DNA from: Asterias rubens | Lineage: Eukaryota; Echinodermata; Asteroidea; Forcipulatida; Asteriidae | DNA: 64,000 nucleotides | Direction of reading: 5' to 3' | Assembly: GCF_902459465.1 (NCBI RefSeq) | Contig: NC_047062.1 | Location: forward strand, 33,040,673 to 33,104,672 | Shown: positions 20,267 to 34,600 of the stretch, piece by piece | How the letters are laid out: every line of letters starts with the position of its first letter | How positions within the stretch are numbered: position 1 is the stretch's first letter | Position numbers and translations under genes: made by a program | The notes under the pieces: generated by a model | What the model saw: the letters and a program-made list of their open reading frames with translations, nothing else | Database searches by the model: none | Told to the model about the DNA's origin: nothing

Positions 20267-21289
20267 GTAAGTATTTTTTAAACACATTTAGAAACTAAAC
20301 ATGTTATGTTGTGTTTATGTTTGTTGATGCTTTGGTTGTTTTGGGATTGCCTTTTCGAGGGAAATGTTTTTCCTTTCAGTTTCCTTGTACTTATTTTATT
20401 TATTTTAAATATTTGTTTTAAAAGGATGTCGAAAGTAAAGCTACTAAGCATAGTGAATTCCTTTTAGATAATTTATGTTTATTTCTTTTACAAACAATCA
20501 ATCGGAAGATTGATGAAGCAATATGTTACAGATACAGAAGATGGATGACATTTTTCATCATCATTATTTCCAGTTTATTTATGGAGAGGTATGGTCCTTG
20601 AACTTCCCTCTTGAAGGGGTGCAACAATTTCTCTCAGGAAAGGGGGCGCCTCGATGAGGAAAATGTAAAGGGTTCCACAGCTAAAGCACAGGGCAATTGC
20701 CGGGGGTGTCGTAGGTAAATTTGAGGCTGGGAGGTAGTCGCATTATGCATACAAACAGTTTGATTCTCACAGCTTCATTAAAAACCAAAGACTGGTCCTT
20801 TCTTTATAATACTGAATTCATTACAACCTCCATGCACCTACATGGTTTGATCAGTGCCTCCTGCACAATAACAGACACTACTTAATATACAATTTATTTC
20901 CCATGGGGTCCTTACTAGGATTATTGAAGATGGGGCAGGATGATGGGACGGCTTGATAGCGCATTTACAATGTCGCATAATTACTAAGACGGAAGTGTTA
21001 GGCATCAAGCTACGTAATCCGTGCTTGGTGACTGTGTAAGGTTCATCCTCTAGCTATAGATGTAAGACTGGGTCATGAATACATCAATGGTATAATTAAT
21101 CTCAATTAGCGCTATACTGGTTCTTAATTAAAATTTGCGTTTGAGATTTAAAGGGTCTCGTTTTCTATCACCTGAGTGTTTTCCAAAATTCATTTTTCTT
21201 TTGATGTATTACCACGGATATAAGATCAGTGTACATGACTCTGCAGGTTTCCTTCTTCGGACGATGAATTTGCATTTATAGCTCAATAA

Positions 21290-21452
21290 GCTTCAGGCTT
21301 GAGACTTCACGGAGGCAACAAGGGCGATTGCCTCCATGCCCCTTGGTCATTGCCCCGGTGCCCTTCAATTGAAATTTACAATTTCCTCATACCAAGGAGA
21401 AAATGCCTTGGTGCCCTTTCCCTTTCATAAATGAAGCATACAGGCCTGAAGC
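21290..21452. repeat. Short element with CTTCAGGC...GCCTGAAG inverted ends
   Basis: Begins CTTCAGGCTTGAGACTTCAC and ends TGAAGCATACAGGCCTGAAG. The interior carries GATTGCCTCCATGCCCC and ACCAAGGAGAAAATGCC. The same family occurs at 59011-59185 and 63136-63308. Confidence 0.7.
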
Positions 21453-22679
21453 TTGATTTGCTACATGCCCATAAAGCTATTAGTTGATGTGAAATATACC
21501 ATGACCTCACATTCCCCTGAAAGCAAAAACAGGCTTCTATAAGCCCCACTCAAATAGCAGCCTCTAGCTGTAAGAGAATCATACATTGTAACTGCTCTTA
21601 GAGCATCGATTTGATCATGTATGCAGGCTATTCTTTCCAAGCTCAGTGGATTCCATTAGACTACAGCATGTAGTATGTCACCTCTTTTGTAATTTGACAT
21701 CCCAACCCCTCCCTCCAGTGAAATGGTATGGCTGAGTTGGCCATAGCTATTTGTCCAGCTCAGAACCCAAACATGTATTGAGTTACAGATCATCAGACTG
21801 CATAGGTTAATGGCATTGAACCAATCCTGTCTTCAACATAGGTTTGGGATACTGTGCAGTATTCAACGGTTGCTGTACATTGGCAAAGATCAAAACATAG
21901 ACTTGATCAAACCAACACAGAGCGTGGTCTATCCACACTGACTATTATTAGATGGGGTAAATTATCAACTCGTAGACTTGACTATGTCTGACCTTTGTAC
22001 ATGTTTTTATTCAGCATCAACAGACTCACTGATGACTATCGTGTAATGATTAACTGTATTTTAATACTTGATAACATTGAACTTGCACATTGCAAATTTA
22101 TTCTGGCATTATTTTTAGCATATTTTGTAACAGATTATTGCTCAAACTACAGACAAATTAATCTCAAGTATTACTCTGTGTGTTGTGTATGCAAGGAAAA
22201 TGGTGGCAATATTAAATGACATTTTCTACAACAAACAACGATATAAAACTGGGCTCATGTCTGTAGAGACAGCAAGGTTGAGGTTCAGTCATTCTTTTAT
22301 TTCTTTTAATGATTTAATTCTTTCCCTCTTGGCATCAAATGCATTGATTTGAAACACTCAGTTATCAGTCTTGTATTTAATTCTTCCAAAGAAAAGAAAT
22401 CACATTTTAAAGAGTGTATCTTGCACTACCTCACAGTAACAAATTAATGAGACCTTTTAAACTTTCCAAATTCTTTATAATTTTTGTTAAAACCTTGAAT
22501 ATTCCTTTTTTGGTTGGCGGTAACACCATGTGTATATCTACTTATTACATTGATACCTCACCATGCAATGCCTCAAATCCCATATTCAATCATTGTTTGA
22601 TTGAAATAAAGCACTATATTAAAGACAAATTTATTTCCTTTTACAGAATCTCTAAGGGTTCTCCAACTCCACAGTCACC

Positions 22680-25600
22680 ATGCTGAAGGCTCAAGCATCT
22701 CTAGCCTTGTGCTTGAGGCGTCTACCAAGCCGTACTTCAATCCAATCTATCAGTCGTGTAACTTCTACCTCAAACTCACTGAGTCACCATTATGTCTCAT
22801 TGAGAACCTCAGCGAGTCATCATGGCGGTAGTAACAACTCAGTCAGTGACTCGACCTCGTCGGGTGCAAGTCACTCCTACTCAACTCTCGCTCCGGAGAA
22901 ACTGGATCCAAACAGAGTGCCAATTAATAAAGTCATGGTGGCCAACAGAGGTGAGGAATTAATGCAATTACTGTCTACTTGTGTGTAGTGTTGTCATTTA
23001 GTCTTTGAGAACAAGTTTCTAGGGTCAAAATTTCGGGCCAAACTTTCACATTTTGTGATTGGCTTGTGGATGAACAAATATGTGATAAATCATAAGTTCT
23101 CAAATGAGTCCTCAAATGGGAAGAGTGTTGTCTGGTTCAACAGTGTTCAATGCCAAATTTGTTAAAACCCAAAGAAAAGAGTCTCTAACACTGATTGTTG
23201 TTTTGATTGACCAGGTGAGATTGCTATCCGAGTATTCCGAGCATGTACTGAGCTTGGTATCAGGACAGTAGCTATATACTCCCATCAAGATAAAGGCAAT
23301 ATGCATCGAGGGAAGGCTGATGAAGCTTATCTAGTAGGAGCTGGACTGCCACCCGTACAAGCATACCTAGATATACCAGATATTATCCGCATTGCAAGGG
23401 TGAGAAGATTATTGAATATGCATGAACTGGATTTCAATATTCATCAATAAGCTTATCTAGTAGGAGCTGGACTGCCACCAGTACAAAGCATACCTAGATA
23501 TACCTGATATTATCCGCATTGCAAGGGTGAGAAGATTATGAATATGCATGAACTGGATTTCAATATTCATCAATAAGCTTTTTCTAGTACAACCTCATTT
23601 CCTTGTCTTCTCTCCATTAAGTTCTAATCGATACTTGACTTATTTGTTAAAGTTTTTTTTGTCGTTGTGCTGTTTATTTTTGTGTACTTTTGAAACATGT
23701 TTCTTAATACCCTTTGCAGGAGAATGATGTAGAGGCCATTCATCCTGGTTATGGGTTCCTATCCGAGAGGGCAGACTTTGCTCAAGCCGTTGTAGATGCT
23801 GGTTTAAGATTCATTGGACCTTCTCCTGAGGTAGTACACAAGATGGGAGACAAGGTTGAGGCAAGAGCAATCGCTATTGCTGCAGGTGGGTGATTGGTAA
23901 TTGTGGCATCTTATATATCGCTCATATCATATCCCTCACACAGTGCCTTTAATTTATACCATGTAATGGTGTACAAGGTGCTGTGGCGCAATATGCTGCC
24001 CATCAAACTAGGAACACCGGGGGCAAACCCCTTCTCTTTTTGATAAGTGCACTGTTTTTTTAACCTGCATTACACATGTTACACAACACAAGGGACCAAC
24101 GACTTTATGTCCCTTCCGAAGGATGAAGCATCATGGTTAAGTGTCTTGCTTAAGGACGTTGGTAATATTTTTAGTCAGGTGTCTTGACTTGGACTTGAAC
24201 CCTCATTCTTCTGATCAGGAACACCAGAGCTTGAGTCCGATGCTCTTTACTGCTAGGCCATGACACGCGACAGTAGTGTATAGAAGGGCACCAGCTCATC
24301 AAGTATTATTTATTATTATATATTTCTGGTAATGAAACCAAGGATGCCTTATAAGTGAACTTAATCACTGTAGCTTGCAAGCCTGAGGAAACCGTTAAGC
24401 AAGGGTAATTACCATGTAAACCATAGGATTATTCAAATGAGTTATTGTCAATAGGTGTATTCATAATACATTTTCTGCAGTTTGTCATTATATTTCTTCT
24501 TATTTCATTTCCCTAGGTGTACCTGTAGTTCCAGGCACGGATGGCCCTGTACATAGCAAGGAAGATGTGAGGCAATTTGTAGAGAAGTTTGGTCTCCCTA
24601 TCATGTTGAAGGCTGCGTATGGTGGTGGGGGTCGAGGAATGAGAGTAGTGCGTAACATGGAGGTAAGATAAGGACTAGTACCTAGACTCCTCTTGTACAC
24701 AGTCTTTCCTATGAGTTTCAAAGATTGGAGTGACACAAAGTATTAAATCTGTTTAGTCAGTGTGTGGTTCTGAGCGGGTGGTCGGGTTGGGATAGTTGCA
24801 TCTTTCCTAGCCTTCAACCTCTAGGACCCCGATTCAAATCACGCCAGTGGATCAGGTTTTCAGTCTCTACCTTAATACTCTATGGGTTTTCAAAACCCAA
24901 ACAGTTTCTGTTGAGAATTTTACATTTTCAGGTTGTGTACGATTGATATTTGTTAATTTTGCTTGATTTATTACGTAGGATGTAGAAGAAGATTTCCAGC
25001 GTGCATCATCTGAAGCCAAAGCAGCATTCGGTGATGGCTCAATGTTCATTGAGAGATTCATTGAAAGACCAAGACATATTGAAGTGCAGATACTGGGTGA
25101 GTTCTTATCTCATAATAAAACCTAAAAGAGTCCTATTCACACTAATCCTGCCCGTGGATAACGGATGGCTTTCATACTATTATTACTTTACCTCTGGTCT
25201 GCCCCCGGTACGGCAAAGCCAAATGGGCATACCTGGGGATAAATGGTTTTCCCCAGTTTAGGTTTTCATCTAAAACTGAGATTTCTTCAAGAGGGTTAGT
25301 TATATCCTGAGAAATGCCTATTGGGAGTTTGCCAGGGTAGGCAACTTAGGTTGGAAAAGGTGATCCAAAATGTTTTTAAATTTCCTGGGGAAAAAAAGTA
25401 TTTTGTCATTTGCTAGTCATTCAACAACCAATACAAATCAAAGATGGAGGAGTACTCCAACCTGAGGATTGTGTTGTCAAAGTAGAAACTTATTTAATTT
25501 AGTTTGATATCTTGTCTTCAAGGTGATAAGTATGGGAATGTGATTCATCTGTTTGAGCGCGATTGTTCCGTCCAACGTCGTCATCAGAAACTGATAGAAA

Positions 25601-28600
25601 TAGCTCCTGCACCTCTATTGGATGCAGAGTTAAGAGATCGCATCACATCAGATGCCGTTAAGCTGGCTAACTATGTTGGCTATGAGAATGCAGGGACTGT
25701 GGAGTTCTTAGTGGATCAAAATGCTGAGCATTATTTCATTGAGGTCAATGCTCGATTGCAAGTTGAACATACTGTGACAGAGGAAGTAACAGGGTGAGTT
25801 TATTACATTAAATTGTGCAAAGAATGTATAAAGGCCTGATGTTTCAACCCTAGCAGAGTCTTTCTCAAAGGCTAAAATGTGTCTGTAAAATATTTTGTCA
25901 CTGTCAAGGATTCAATTTTTTTTTTCTAAGCCTATACAAGCCTTTTAAGACTTGGGAAAAGTTTCTTTATTTTATTATATTTTCTTTTAAAGATGACAGC
26001 TTTTGATATTAAGACCAATACCTCTGAATGTATTATAACAAGTATGCTGAGCAATTTTGAAGTTTATTTGCTTCAGACTATTACTAATTAAAGGCAGTGG
26101 ACACTATTGGTAATTACTCAAAATATTTATTAGCATAAAACCTTTCTTGGGGACGAGTAATGGGGAGAGGTTGATAGTATAAAACATTGACAGAACGGCT
26201 CCCTCTGAAGTGCCATAGTTTTCGAGAAAGAAGTAATTTTCCACGCATTTGATTTCGAGACCTCAAGTTTAGAACTTGAGGTCTCGAAATACAACTTCGT
26301 GTGACAAGGGTGTTTTTTCTTTCATTATTATCTCGCAAGATCGATGACCGATTGAGCTCAAATTTTCACAGGTTTTTTATTTTATGCTTATGTTGATATA
26401 CAACAACTGTAACGGCTAGTCTTTAACAGTTACCAAGAGTGTCCACTGCCTTTAACATGAATTCCCTTGAGTTATTTACTAGGATCCTTCCTAACTCTAA
26501 CAAAATTCAACACCATTCCACCCAAACTGGTGGTACGCCTGATCCAATGAAAATCATAATCAGTTTATTAGTGCGGTCCTCAGTCCCACACTATTCAGTT
26601 ACTCAACACCCAAACTGTTGGACTCTGATGACGGTGGTATGCTTGATCCCATGTAAAGCATTTATTAGTTAACTAGTGCAGTCCTCATTCTAACAGACTC
26701 AAACAAAACATTTGGATTTTGAAGGGTTTAATTTTGATTTGTTCTCCTCCAGAATTGACTTGGTTCAATCTCAGATCAAGATTGCTGAGGGAAGCTCCCT
26801 CCCTAGCCTTGGCTTAGCTCAAGATGATGTCAAGATACAATGCAGTGCCATGCAATGTAGGATTACAACAGAAGATCCGGCTAAGAACTTCCAACCAGAT
26901 ATGGGGAGAATAGAGGTTAGTGCTATATCACCAGTATTATATTCTGATACTCTTCCTTCCTTAAAGTTTTTTTTTAAGGCTGATGTTTGTTTTCCTCTCT
27001 TTTCCCCCAAACTAAGAAAGTTTATTACTAAAGAGTTGAAGCTTTGCCTGGTTTAAGAAGTACATAAGCTTGTGTGCGATAACCATGTGGGTATAATGTC
27101 TCTGTTTGTATTATTTATAGGTGTTCCGTAGTGGTGAAGGTATGGGGATCCGTATAGACAGTGCCTCCGCATTCGCTGGTGCCTGGGTGTCGCCCCATTA
27201 CGACTCTCTGCTAGTCAAGATTATTGCCAGCGCTAGAGATCATCAGAGTGCTGTTGCTAAGATGCTTAGGGCACTCGCTGAGATCCGTGTTAGGGGTGTC
27301 AAAGTAAGTACATGTAGAGGTTACTTTCAACTAGGGAGGGGAGTTGCATGAAAATTACTTGAAAGTTTAAGCATTCACTAATTGTAATTGATGCTGTGTT
27401 GAAAGTTAGTACAGGTGTCAATTCGATTCATTTCATAAGAAGGGTGGAATGAATGTGCAGAACAAAGTTTGTCAGACGAGACGAGAGAGTAATTCATGCT
27501 TTAGATAAAGTCTTCAACTGGGTAGTAGTCGGACAATTCAAGTCTTAAGCTTATTATTTATCGATAATGTTTTTAACTACCTACTTGAAGAATATAAATT
27601 GTCACAGAATTCTGTTATTATATACTTCGTTAAAAAAGTCGTTTACATGCTTAGCACCAATTATGTTTAGCTAGGTGTGCAAGTGAGAAATGATTAATAA
27701 TGTGAAGTACGTACATCATAATCAAAAAGTCTTTGCTGACTTATGGATTTCACTTAGCTTGGATTTGTCAGTGACTGTAAATGTAAATTAGATTGTTACC
27801 AATTCTTGTTTAAGTACAACCCATGAACTGGGTCCTGTACTAATTAAGAGGTAGATGATTGTTGGAGCATTTTGAACAAGACACTTTATTAAGAATAACT
27901 CTCTCATAATTCTTTTTCTCCAGACAAACATACCCTTCTTACAGAATGTCTTGACTCACGATCAATTCATCATTGGTAAGGTCGACACATACTTCATTGA
28001 TGACAACCCAGCTCTGACTACACACTTTAAGCGCAGTCAGAACAGAGCCCAGAAACTCTTACGTTACTTTGGTAATACCTTGATTAATGGACCGTCTACA
28101 CCGCTGGCTACAGGATTGAGACCAACGTCAGTGGAGGCACCTATTCCTAGTACACCATTTGGTAGGTCCAGACATTTCATCCTCAAGCAATGACTTGGTT
28201 AGATAATCTTTCCATAAAGGGAACTCGGCAAACTCCCACAGGGGTTTATAAACACCAAGCTGTCTCATACAAACATTGGTTTAACGACTATGATTATGCT
28301 TTTAAATAACGATTCAATCAATGATAGAAATAAAGAGCTTCAAGATAGAACTTCATGTCTTCTTTTGATTCGGACTTGAATAAGATTATAAACAATCCAA
28401 AAAATCTCCCAAACAATGCGATAAATCTACTCTCAGTAGTAGAATATATAGCAAGACAGTTCTCTAAGGAACAAACTCTACCTGGCAAGTAGATACACAC
28501 GTGGTGTTACCACAAACCAATAATGTATTGAATAAGATTCTTAAATTCTCGTCTTGGTTTTACAAAGTGCTGGTTGTAGCTTTCATTCAAAATAGCTAGA

Positions 28601-31600
28601 AACATTTAACCTTGATTCCTGTTAATAAATAGGAGTGGCTCCCCCACTTGGATTTAGAGACGTCCTCATCAAGCAAGGACCTGAAGCTTTTGCTAAGGCA
28701 ATAAGAGAACACAAAGGACTATTGCTGACTGATACAACATTTAGAGATGCTCACCAGTCCCTTCTTGCTACAAGAGTTCGGACATTTGACCTCAAGAACA
28801 TATCTCCGTTTGTTTCTCACAACTTCAATAACTTGTGCAGCGTTGAGAATTGGGGAGGTAAGCGCTATGGGTTAGTTTAATACTAATTATAAAACAAGCA
28901 TATATAAAGCAAATTATTCAGAGGCAGTAGTTCCAGAGAGGACACAATGTAATTGAACAGGATCCTTCAGATGAAAAAAATGGGTATGACTTGAGTTTAC
29001 GTTTGAATTGATGAATAGAGTTGCAAGTACAAATGTTGAAGGGTAGCAAGTTCCAGCATCTGGGTCCAGCACACTTGTGCCAGCATACACGGTAGTTCAA
29101 CTCTTTGGAAATGGTACCAAGAGTAGGAGGGTTAACTCTATAAAACTAAGACCCAATCTTTTTGTGTTCTTGTTATCCTGTAGGTGCTACATTTGATGTT
29201 GCTATGCGGTTTCTTCATGAATGTCCATGGGAGAGATTAGAAACTCTACGTAAGCTCATCCCCAACATACCATTCCAGATGCTGTTACGAGGTGCTAATG
29301 CTGTCGGATATACAAGCTATCCGGATAACGTCGTATTCAAGTATGATACCCCTCCCTGTTGTGTTTACAAGAGACTAGCAGTGCTAGTCTAACTTCCATT
29401 AGGTCATAGGTCATGTGCATGTAGAGTGACGCCATTGTGAATTGTATTTTAGATACGAATAAATGGAAGAGTCAACACCCCCTTAATGTGTTCTGGTAAT
29501 CTTTGGAAATCTCTAGAGGATTTTAGGGGAGTTACCTCTGTATGTTTAGATGATCTTTAATTTATTCAATTCGATTCAATTAAATTCACTTTATTTCCAA
29601 ACCAATCAATCAACCCCATCAAGAGAACTCTGCAAACTCCCACAAGGGGATATAAATGCCAAGCAACAGCCAATCTCTCTCATACAAACACTGGTTTAAA
29701 ACGTCTATGATTATGAGTTGCACAAATCAAGAAATTGTGATTCAGTACTTAGACGACCCCTCTTTATTCTAGTCAATGTGAAGTCGGCAGTTAGCTTGGC
29801 AGGATTGAACCCACGACCTTGTGATGAAATATTGAATAAAATTGATTCGTTTGTTTTCAATTTGTCAGATTCTGTGAGTTGGCCCAGAAGTCCGGCATGG
29901 ATATCTTCCGTGTCTTTGACTGTCTGAACTATCTTCCGAACATGATTCTTGGTATTGAGGCAGCGGGAGCCTCAGGAGGTGTGGTTGAAGCTTCTATGAG
30001 CTACAGTGGAGATGTTTCTGATCCAAGTAAAACCAAGTATACTATGGAGTATTATATGAAACTAGCTGATGAGTTAGTGAAGGCTGGCACACACATCTTG
30101 TGCATCAAGGTAATACTTTGTTTTTCTTTAGAAATCTCGGTTGGTCTTGGTTCTTGAGCATCATTGCTTTGTTCTTCAGATTAGACATTTAGCTGCAGGT
30201 CCTGTGTACAAGGATTGGTAGTGCATGTAAAAGAACCCAGAACACTTATCATGGAAGAGTAGGGGCTAGCCCTGGTGTTTTCTGGTTCACATAGCAAGCA
30301 CCCTTGATTACAGGTTTCCTCAGGCTTGCAAGCTAAAGTGGTCCTTCTTAGTCTCATCACCAGGAATATATAATAACAATGATAGAAAGAAAAACAGCTT
30401 GGAAGGAAAGTTATCGTTCCTTGGGCCGACCAAAAATGCGCTAGGTGGGCCAAGACAACATCTTAACATTGTTAGGTTGTGATACCACCAAACTCCAAGC
30501 AGCAGCACTGGAAAGTCAGACTGTGATTGGAGCTGTACCAGTGACTCAAGGGGGTACAATCTGAGGAGGAGACCACGGGCAAATGCTTAGGTCTACTAGA
30601 AAGAGAGAGAGATATAAGATTGAGATGTCTTACTCATGAAATCTATGTGTTTTTATTAATAACAGGACATGGCTGGTCTGTTGCGCCCTCGTGCAGCTTC
30701 AATGCTCGTTGGAGCTTTACGTAATAAATATCCCGATATGCCGATCCACATCCACACTCATGATACCTCAGGTGGAGGTGTGGCTTCTTTGTTAGCTGCT
30801 GCTCATGCTGGTGCTGATGCTGTGGATGTTGCAGTGGATACTATGTCTGGGATGACATCACAGCCGAGTATGGGAGCTGTTGTTGCAGCGCTGGAAGGCA
30901 CTGAATTGGATACAGGTGACTCAGAAACAAGATCTGTTTTTTTGTCCCAAAGGATTTCATTGTATTTCATTTGAAGACATTTATTTCCATTCCAACAGAT
31001 AATCAAAATAGGAATAACAAAGAACAGTTTTGAGGAGAATTGGAAATGGGGGCATAACCAGAAAAGCCAAAGCTTGTGGTAGGCACGCCCAGACAAACAA
31101 ACAAAAACACAATGGACTAACATGAACAATAATAATTGGTGCCTTTGCATACCTCTAAGATAGGTTTTCTATTCACTTAAAGGGGAGGTATACGTTTGAT
31201 AATCACTCTCAAAAATAGGGGCAATAAACAAAAATTTGTAACAGCAGCTTTCGATAGTATAAAGTACTTTGAGAAAAATTCAACTTTGTATGTTTGCATA
31301 TATTTTATAAACTATTTGAATACTTGATTGTCCCTCTAACAGGAATCCCATTGGAAGAGGTGTTTAACTACAGTGCTTATTGGGAGGTTGTACGTCAGTT
31401 CTATGGTCCATTTGAATGTGCAGTAACAATGAAGAGTGGTAATGCAGACATCTATAAGAATGAAATCCCTGGTGGTCAATACACAAATCTACAATTCCAG
31501 GCTTTCACTCTCGGACTTGGGTCTCAGTTTAAGGAAGTCAAGAAAGCTTATGTAGAAGCCAATCAGTTGCTGGGGGATCTTATCAAGGTAACTTTCCATG

Positions 31601-34600
31601 AAATAATACTATCTGATATATTTTCTGTTATTTAGTTTATGATAGTGCTGTTCTACGTGTACTTGATATATTTTCCATTTTTAGTGTATAACTGTTCTAT
31701 ACCTCTGATATATTTTCTGTTATTCAATTTTTGATGTCACTGATCTGTACATCTGATATATTTTCTCGTATTTAGTTTTTGATATAACTGTTTTATACCT
31801 CTGATATGACATAATGTTAATAATGATTCTCTTTTTTAGCTTGTGATATTTTTAGCCTGTTCTATACCTTTGATATATTTTCTGTTATTTGTTTTCTTAT
31901 ATTACTTATCTATACCTCTTGTATAATTTGTGTTATGTAGTTTCTAATACCACTGATCTTTACTCTGATACATTTTGTGTTATTTAATTGATGATGCCAC
32001 TGATCTATACCTTTGATGTATTTTCTATTATTTATTTTGTTAAATCACTGATCTAAACCTTTGATATAATTTGTGGTATTTAGTTTCTGATATAACTGAT
32101 CAATCTATACCTCTGATATATTTTCTTTTTTTTTTAGTTTCTGATATCACTGATCTATGACTTTGATACGTTTTCTGCTATTTACACAGCTTTAGTCTTA
32201 TGGAATACAGGTTAAGTTTTTAACATTTTTTGTTTTAGCTATTGGTCAACATTTTTGTTGATGATTTAGCTTGCTATGAGAAATCTTTAAATAACAATGT
32301 CTACTCTTTATTCAATCTACATTGTATTGTATTTTTAGTCATCTGTCTTTTTGATTATTCATTTTAATAAGAATTGCTTTGATTTTTGAAGGTGACTCCC
32401 TCGTCTAAAGTAGTGGGCGACTTGGCTCAGTTCATGGTGCAGAATAAGATGGACGGTGCAACGCTTCTAGAGAAAGCAGAAGAATTGTCTTTCCCGACCT
32501 CAGTGGTAGAATTCATGCAGGGATACTTGGGTCAACCTTATGGGGGCTTTCCTGAACCACTCAGATCAAAGGTACATTGTATACAGTTATTAGTTGCCCC
32601 ACAACAGTTAAATCTAGTAAGGTTTGCAGTAACACCATTGACACTAGTAGAATTTGAAACTTTGCAGGGTGGAGATACAATCTAGTAGGGTTTGGGGTAA
32701 CATCAAAGTTTGGGGTAACACCATGTACATGAGTAGGATTTGAAACGTTGCATGGTGGAGATACAATCTAGTAAGGTTTGCAGTAACACCATGTACATGA
32801 GTAGGATTTGAAACTTTGCATGGTGGAGATACAATCTAGTAAGGTTTGCAGTAACACCATGTACATGAGTAGGATTTGAAACTTTGCATGGTGGAGATAC
32901 AATCTAGTAAGGTTTGCAGTAACACCATGTACATGGTCAAAAACCAAAATAAATATTCTTTATCCCCGATGCAAATTTAGCATCCCGCTGCCAAAACATA
33001 GGATTCGAACTGCCTCTAGCTACCGGGCAACCTCGGTAGTCTAGTTGGTAAGACACTGCTCTAGAAGTGCAAGGGTCGTGGGTTCAATCCCACCCGAGTA
33101 ACATGCCTGTGATATTTTTTCACAGGACTCGGGAAAGTACTGAGTATACAGTGCTAACACACATCGGTGTATGGGTAAAAAACCCAAAATAAAATAAAAA
33201 TAAAAACCATGTACATGAGTAGGATTTGAAACCTTGCATAGTGGAGATACAATCTAGTAAGGTTTACAGTAACACAATATACATGGGTAGGATTTGAAAC
33301 TTTGCATAGTGGAGATACAATCTAGTAAGGTTTGCTGTAACACCATGTTCATAAATTTTTTGTTATGATTTGTGTTTTAAAAAGAACCAGTGGTTTATCA
33401 ATTTCCATTTCCTTTTACATATTAGATTTCAATTATATTTGCCAGAGCTGGATGGAGTTGTATAGAGCAAAGCAGTGCATCAGAATTATTTGAAGTTAGA
33501 CTGTGCTTGAGTTTTATGAATGTCAATCATGATTGGCATGAGATGGAAAGTATGAGTCACTTTGCTATGATCAAGGGTTAATCAAACAATCTGTTATTTC
33601 TTCAAACAGATCATTAAAGATGGGCCAAGGATTGATAAGCGTCCAGGAGAAATGCTTCCCCCAATGGACTTTGACAAACTCAAGGAGGAGTTGGTTGAGA
33701 AACATGGCTCAGATGTGACTGAGCAGAACATTGTCACATCAGCACTGTACCCAAAGGTCTATGACGACTTCCGCAACTTCAGGAAACTGTATGGTCCTGT
33801 AGAGACAATATCAACGAGATTGTTCTTTGTTGGACCTAATATTGCAGAAGAATTTGATGTAAGTTTTTGCGTTGCAATTGACCATACAGTTCATTTCTTA
33901 GTTCCATTAAAAACATGCATTCGTTTTGTTATGCAATGCCTGGTGCATTGTTCAGACTCCAATTATGCAAATGTTTATAAAAGTTGGCTGTACACTCTCT
34001 CTCACTCTAAATTATCTTTTTGTCTCCTCATTAATGACACAGTTTCAACTAGGACCAGAGATTCTGTTTACTACTAATACATATAGCTCTCTTACTTTAT
34101 GAGAGGACACTTCATCGCATTTGTCAATTCCTTTAGGACTGTTGTTGCTGTGGTGTGCGCAAATTGAAGCGCAGTTTTGACATGAAGCGTAGCAGCAAAA
34201 AAAGTACACATGTCTCTTCAATTTCACTACTGGTAGATTCACAATCTAGCTTAGCAGTGGAATTTATCTTTGTGTGTGTTTTTTTTTCCGTTAGATTCAA
34301 ATTGAGAAGGGAAAGAGACTCCATGTGAAGATGCTCGCTATGGGAGATATGGATGAAAAGACTGGAGAAAGAGAAGTCTTCTTTGAACTCAACGGTCAAC
34401 TCAGATCATTGCTGATCAAGGATACAATAGCTACCAAGGTAAGATGTCATATAAGTACAGATCCAACTCCCCTTGGGCCAATTTCATAGAGCTACTTAAG
34501 CACAAAAAGTAGCTAAGCACAATAAAATTGTGATTACCGGAATATGTCACCAGCCAAAATGCCATTTGAAATGTTTGATCACATGAAGTTCAGATACTGG

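Larger units (their letters stand above)
13026..22646. other. Intergenic region between CNST (minus) and PC (plus)
   Basis: About 9.6 kb without a supported full gene. It holds a CpG-rich segment near 13600-13710 (probably the CNST promoter side), a possible signal-peptide mini-exon at 13766-13814, nested inverted repeats at 14080-14402, SINE fragments at 15800 and 16662, G and C homopolymers at 14009 and 16493, an ATTAG microsatellite at 18767, a likely leader exon of PC at 20187, and a short inverted-end repeat at 21290. The longest frames (for example 112 codons at 15986) have no recognisable content. Confidence 0.6.

Noticed and set aside
32605..33352. CRISPR-like array
   Set aside because: Units are contiguous 68-bp repeats without unique spacers, in an intron of a eukaryotic gene. 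This is a minisatellite.
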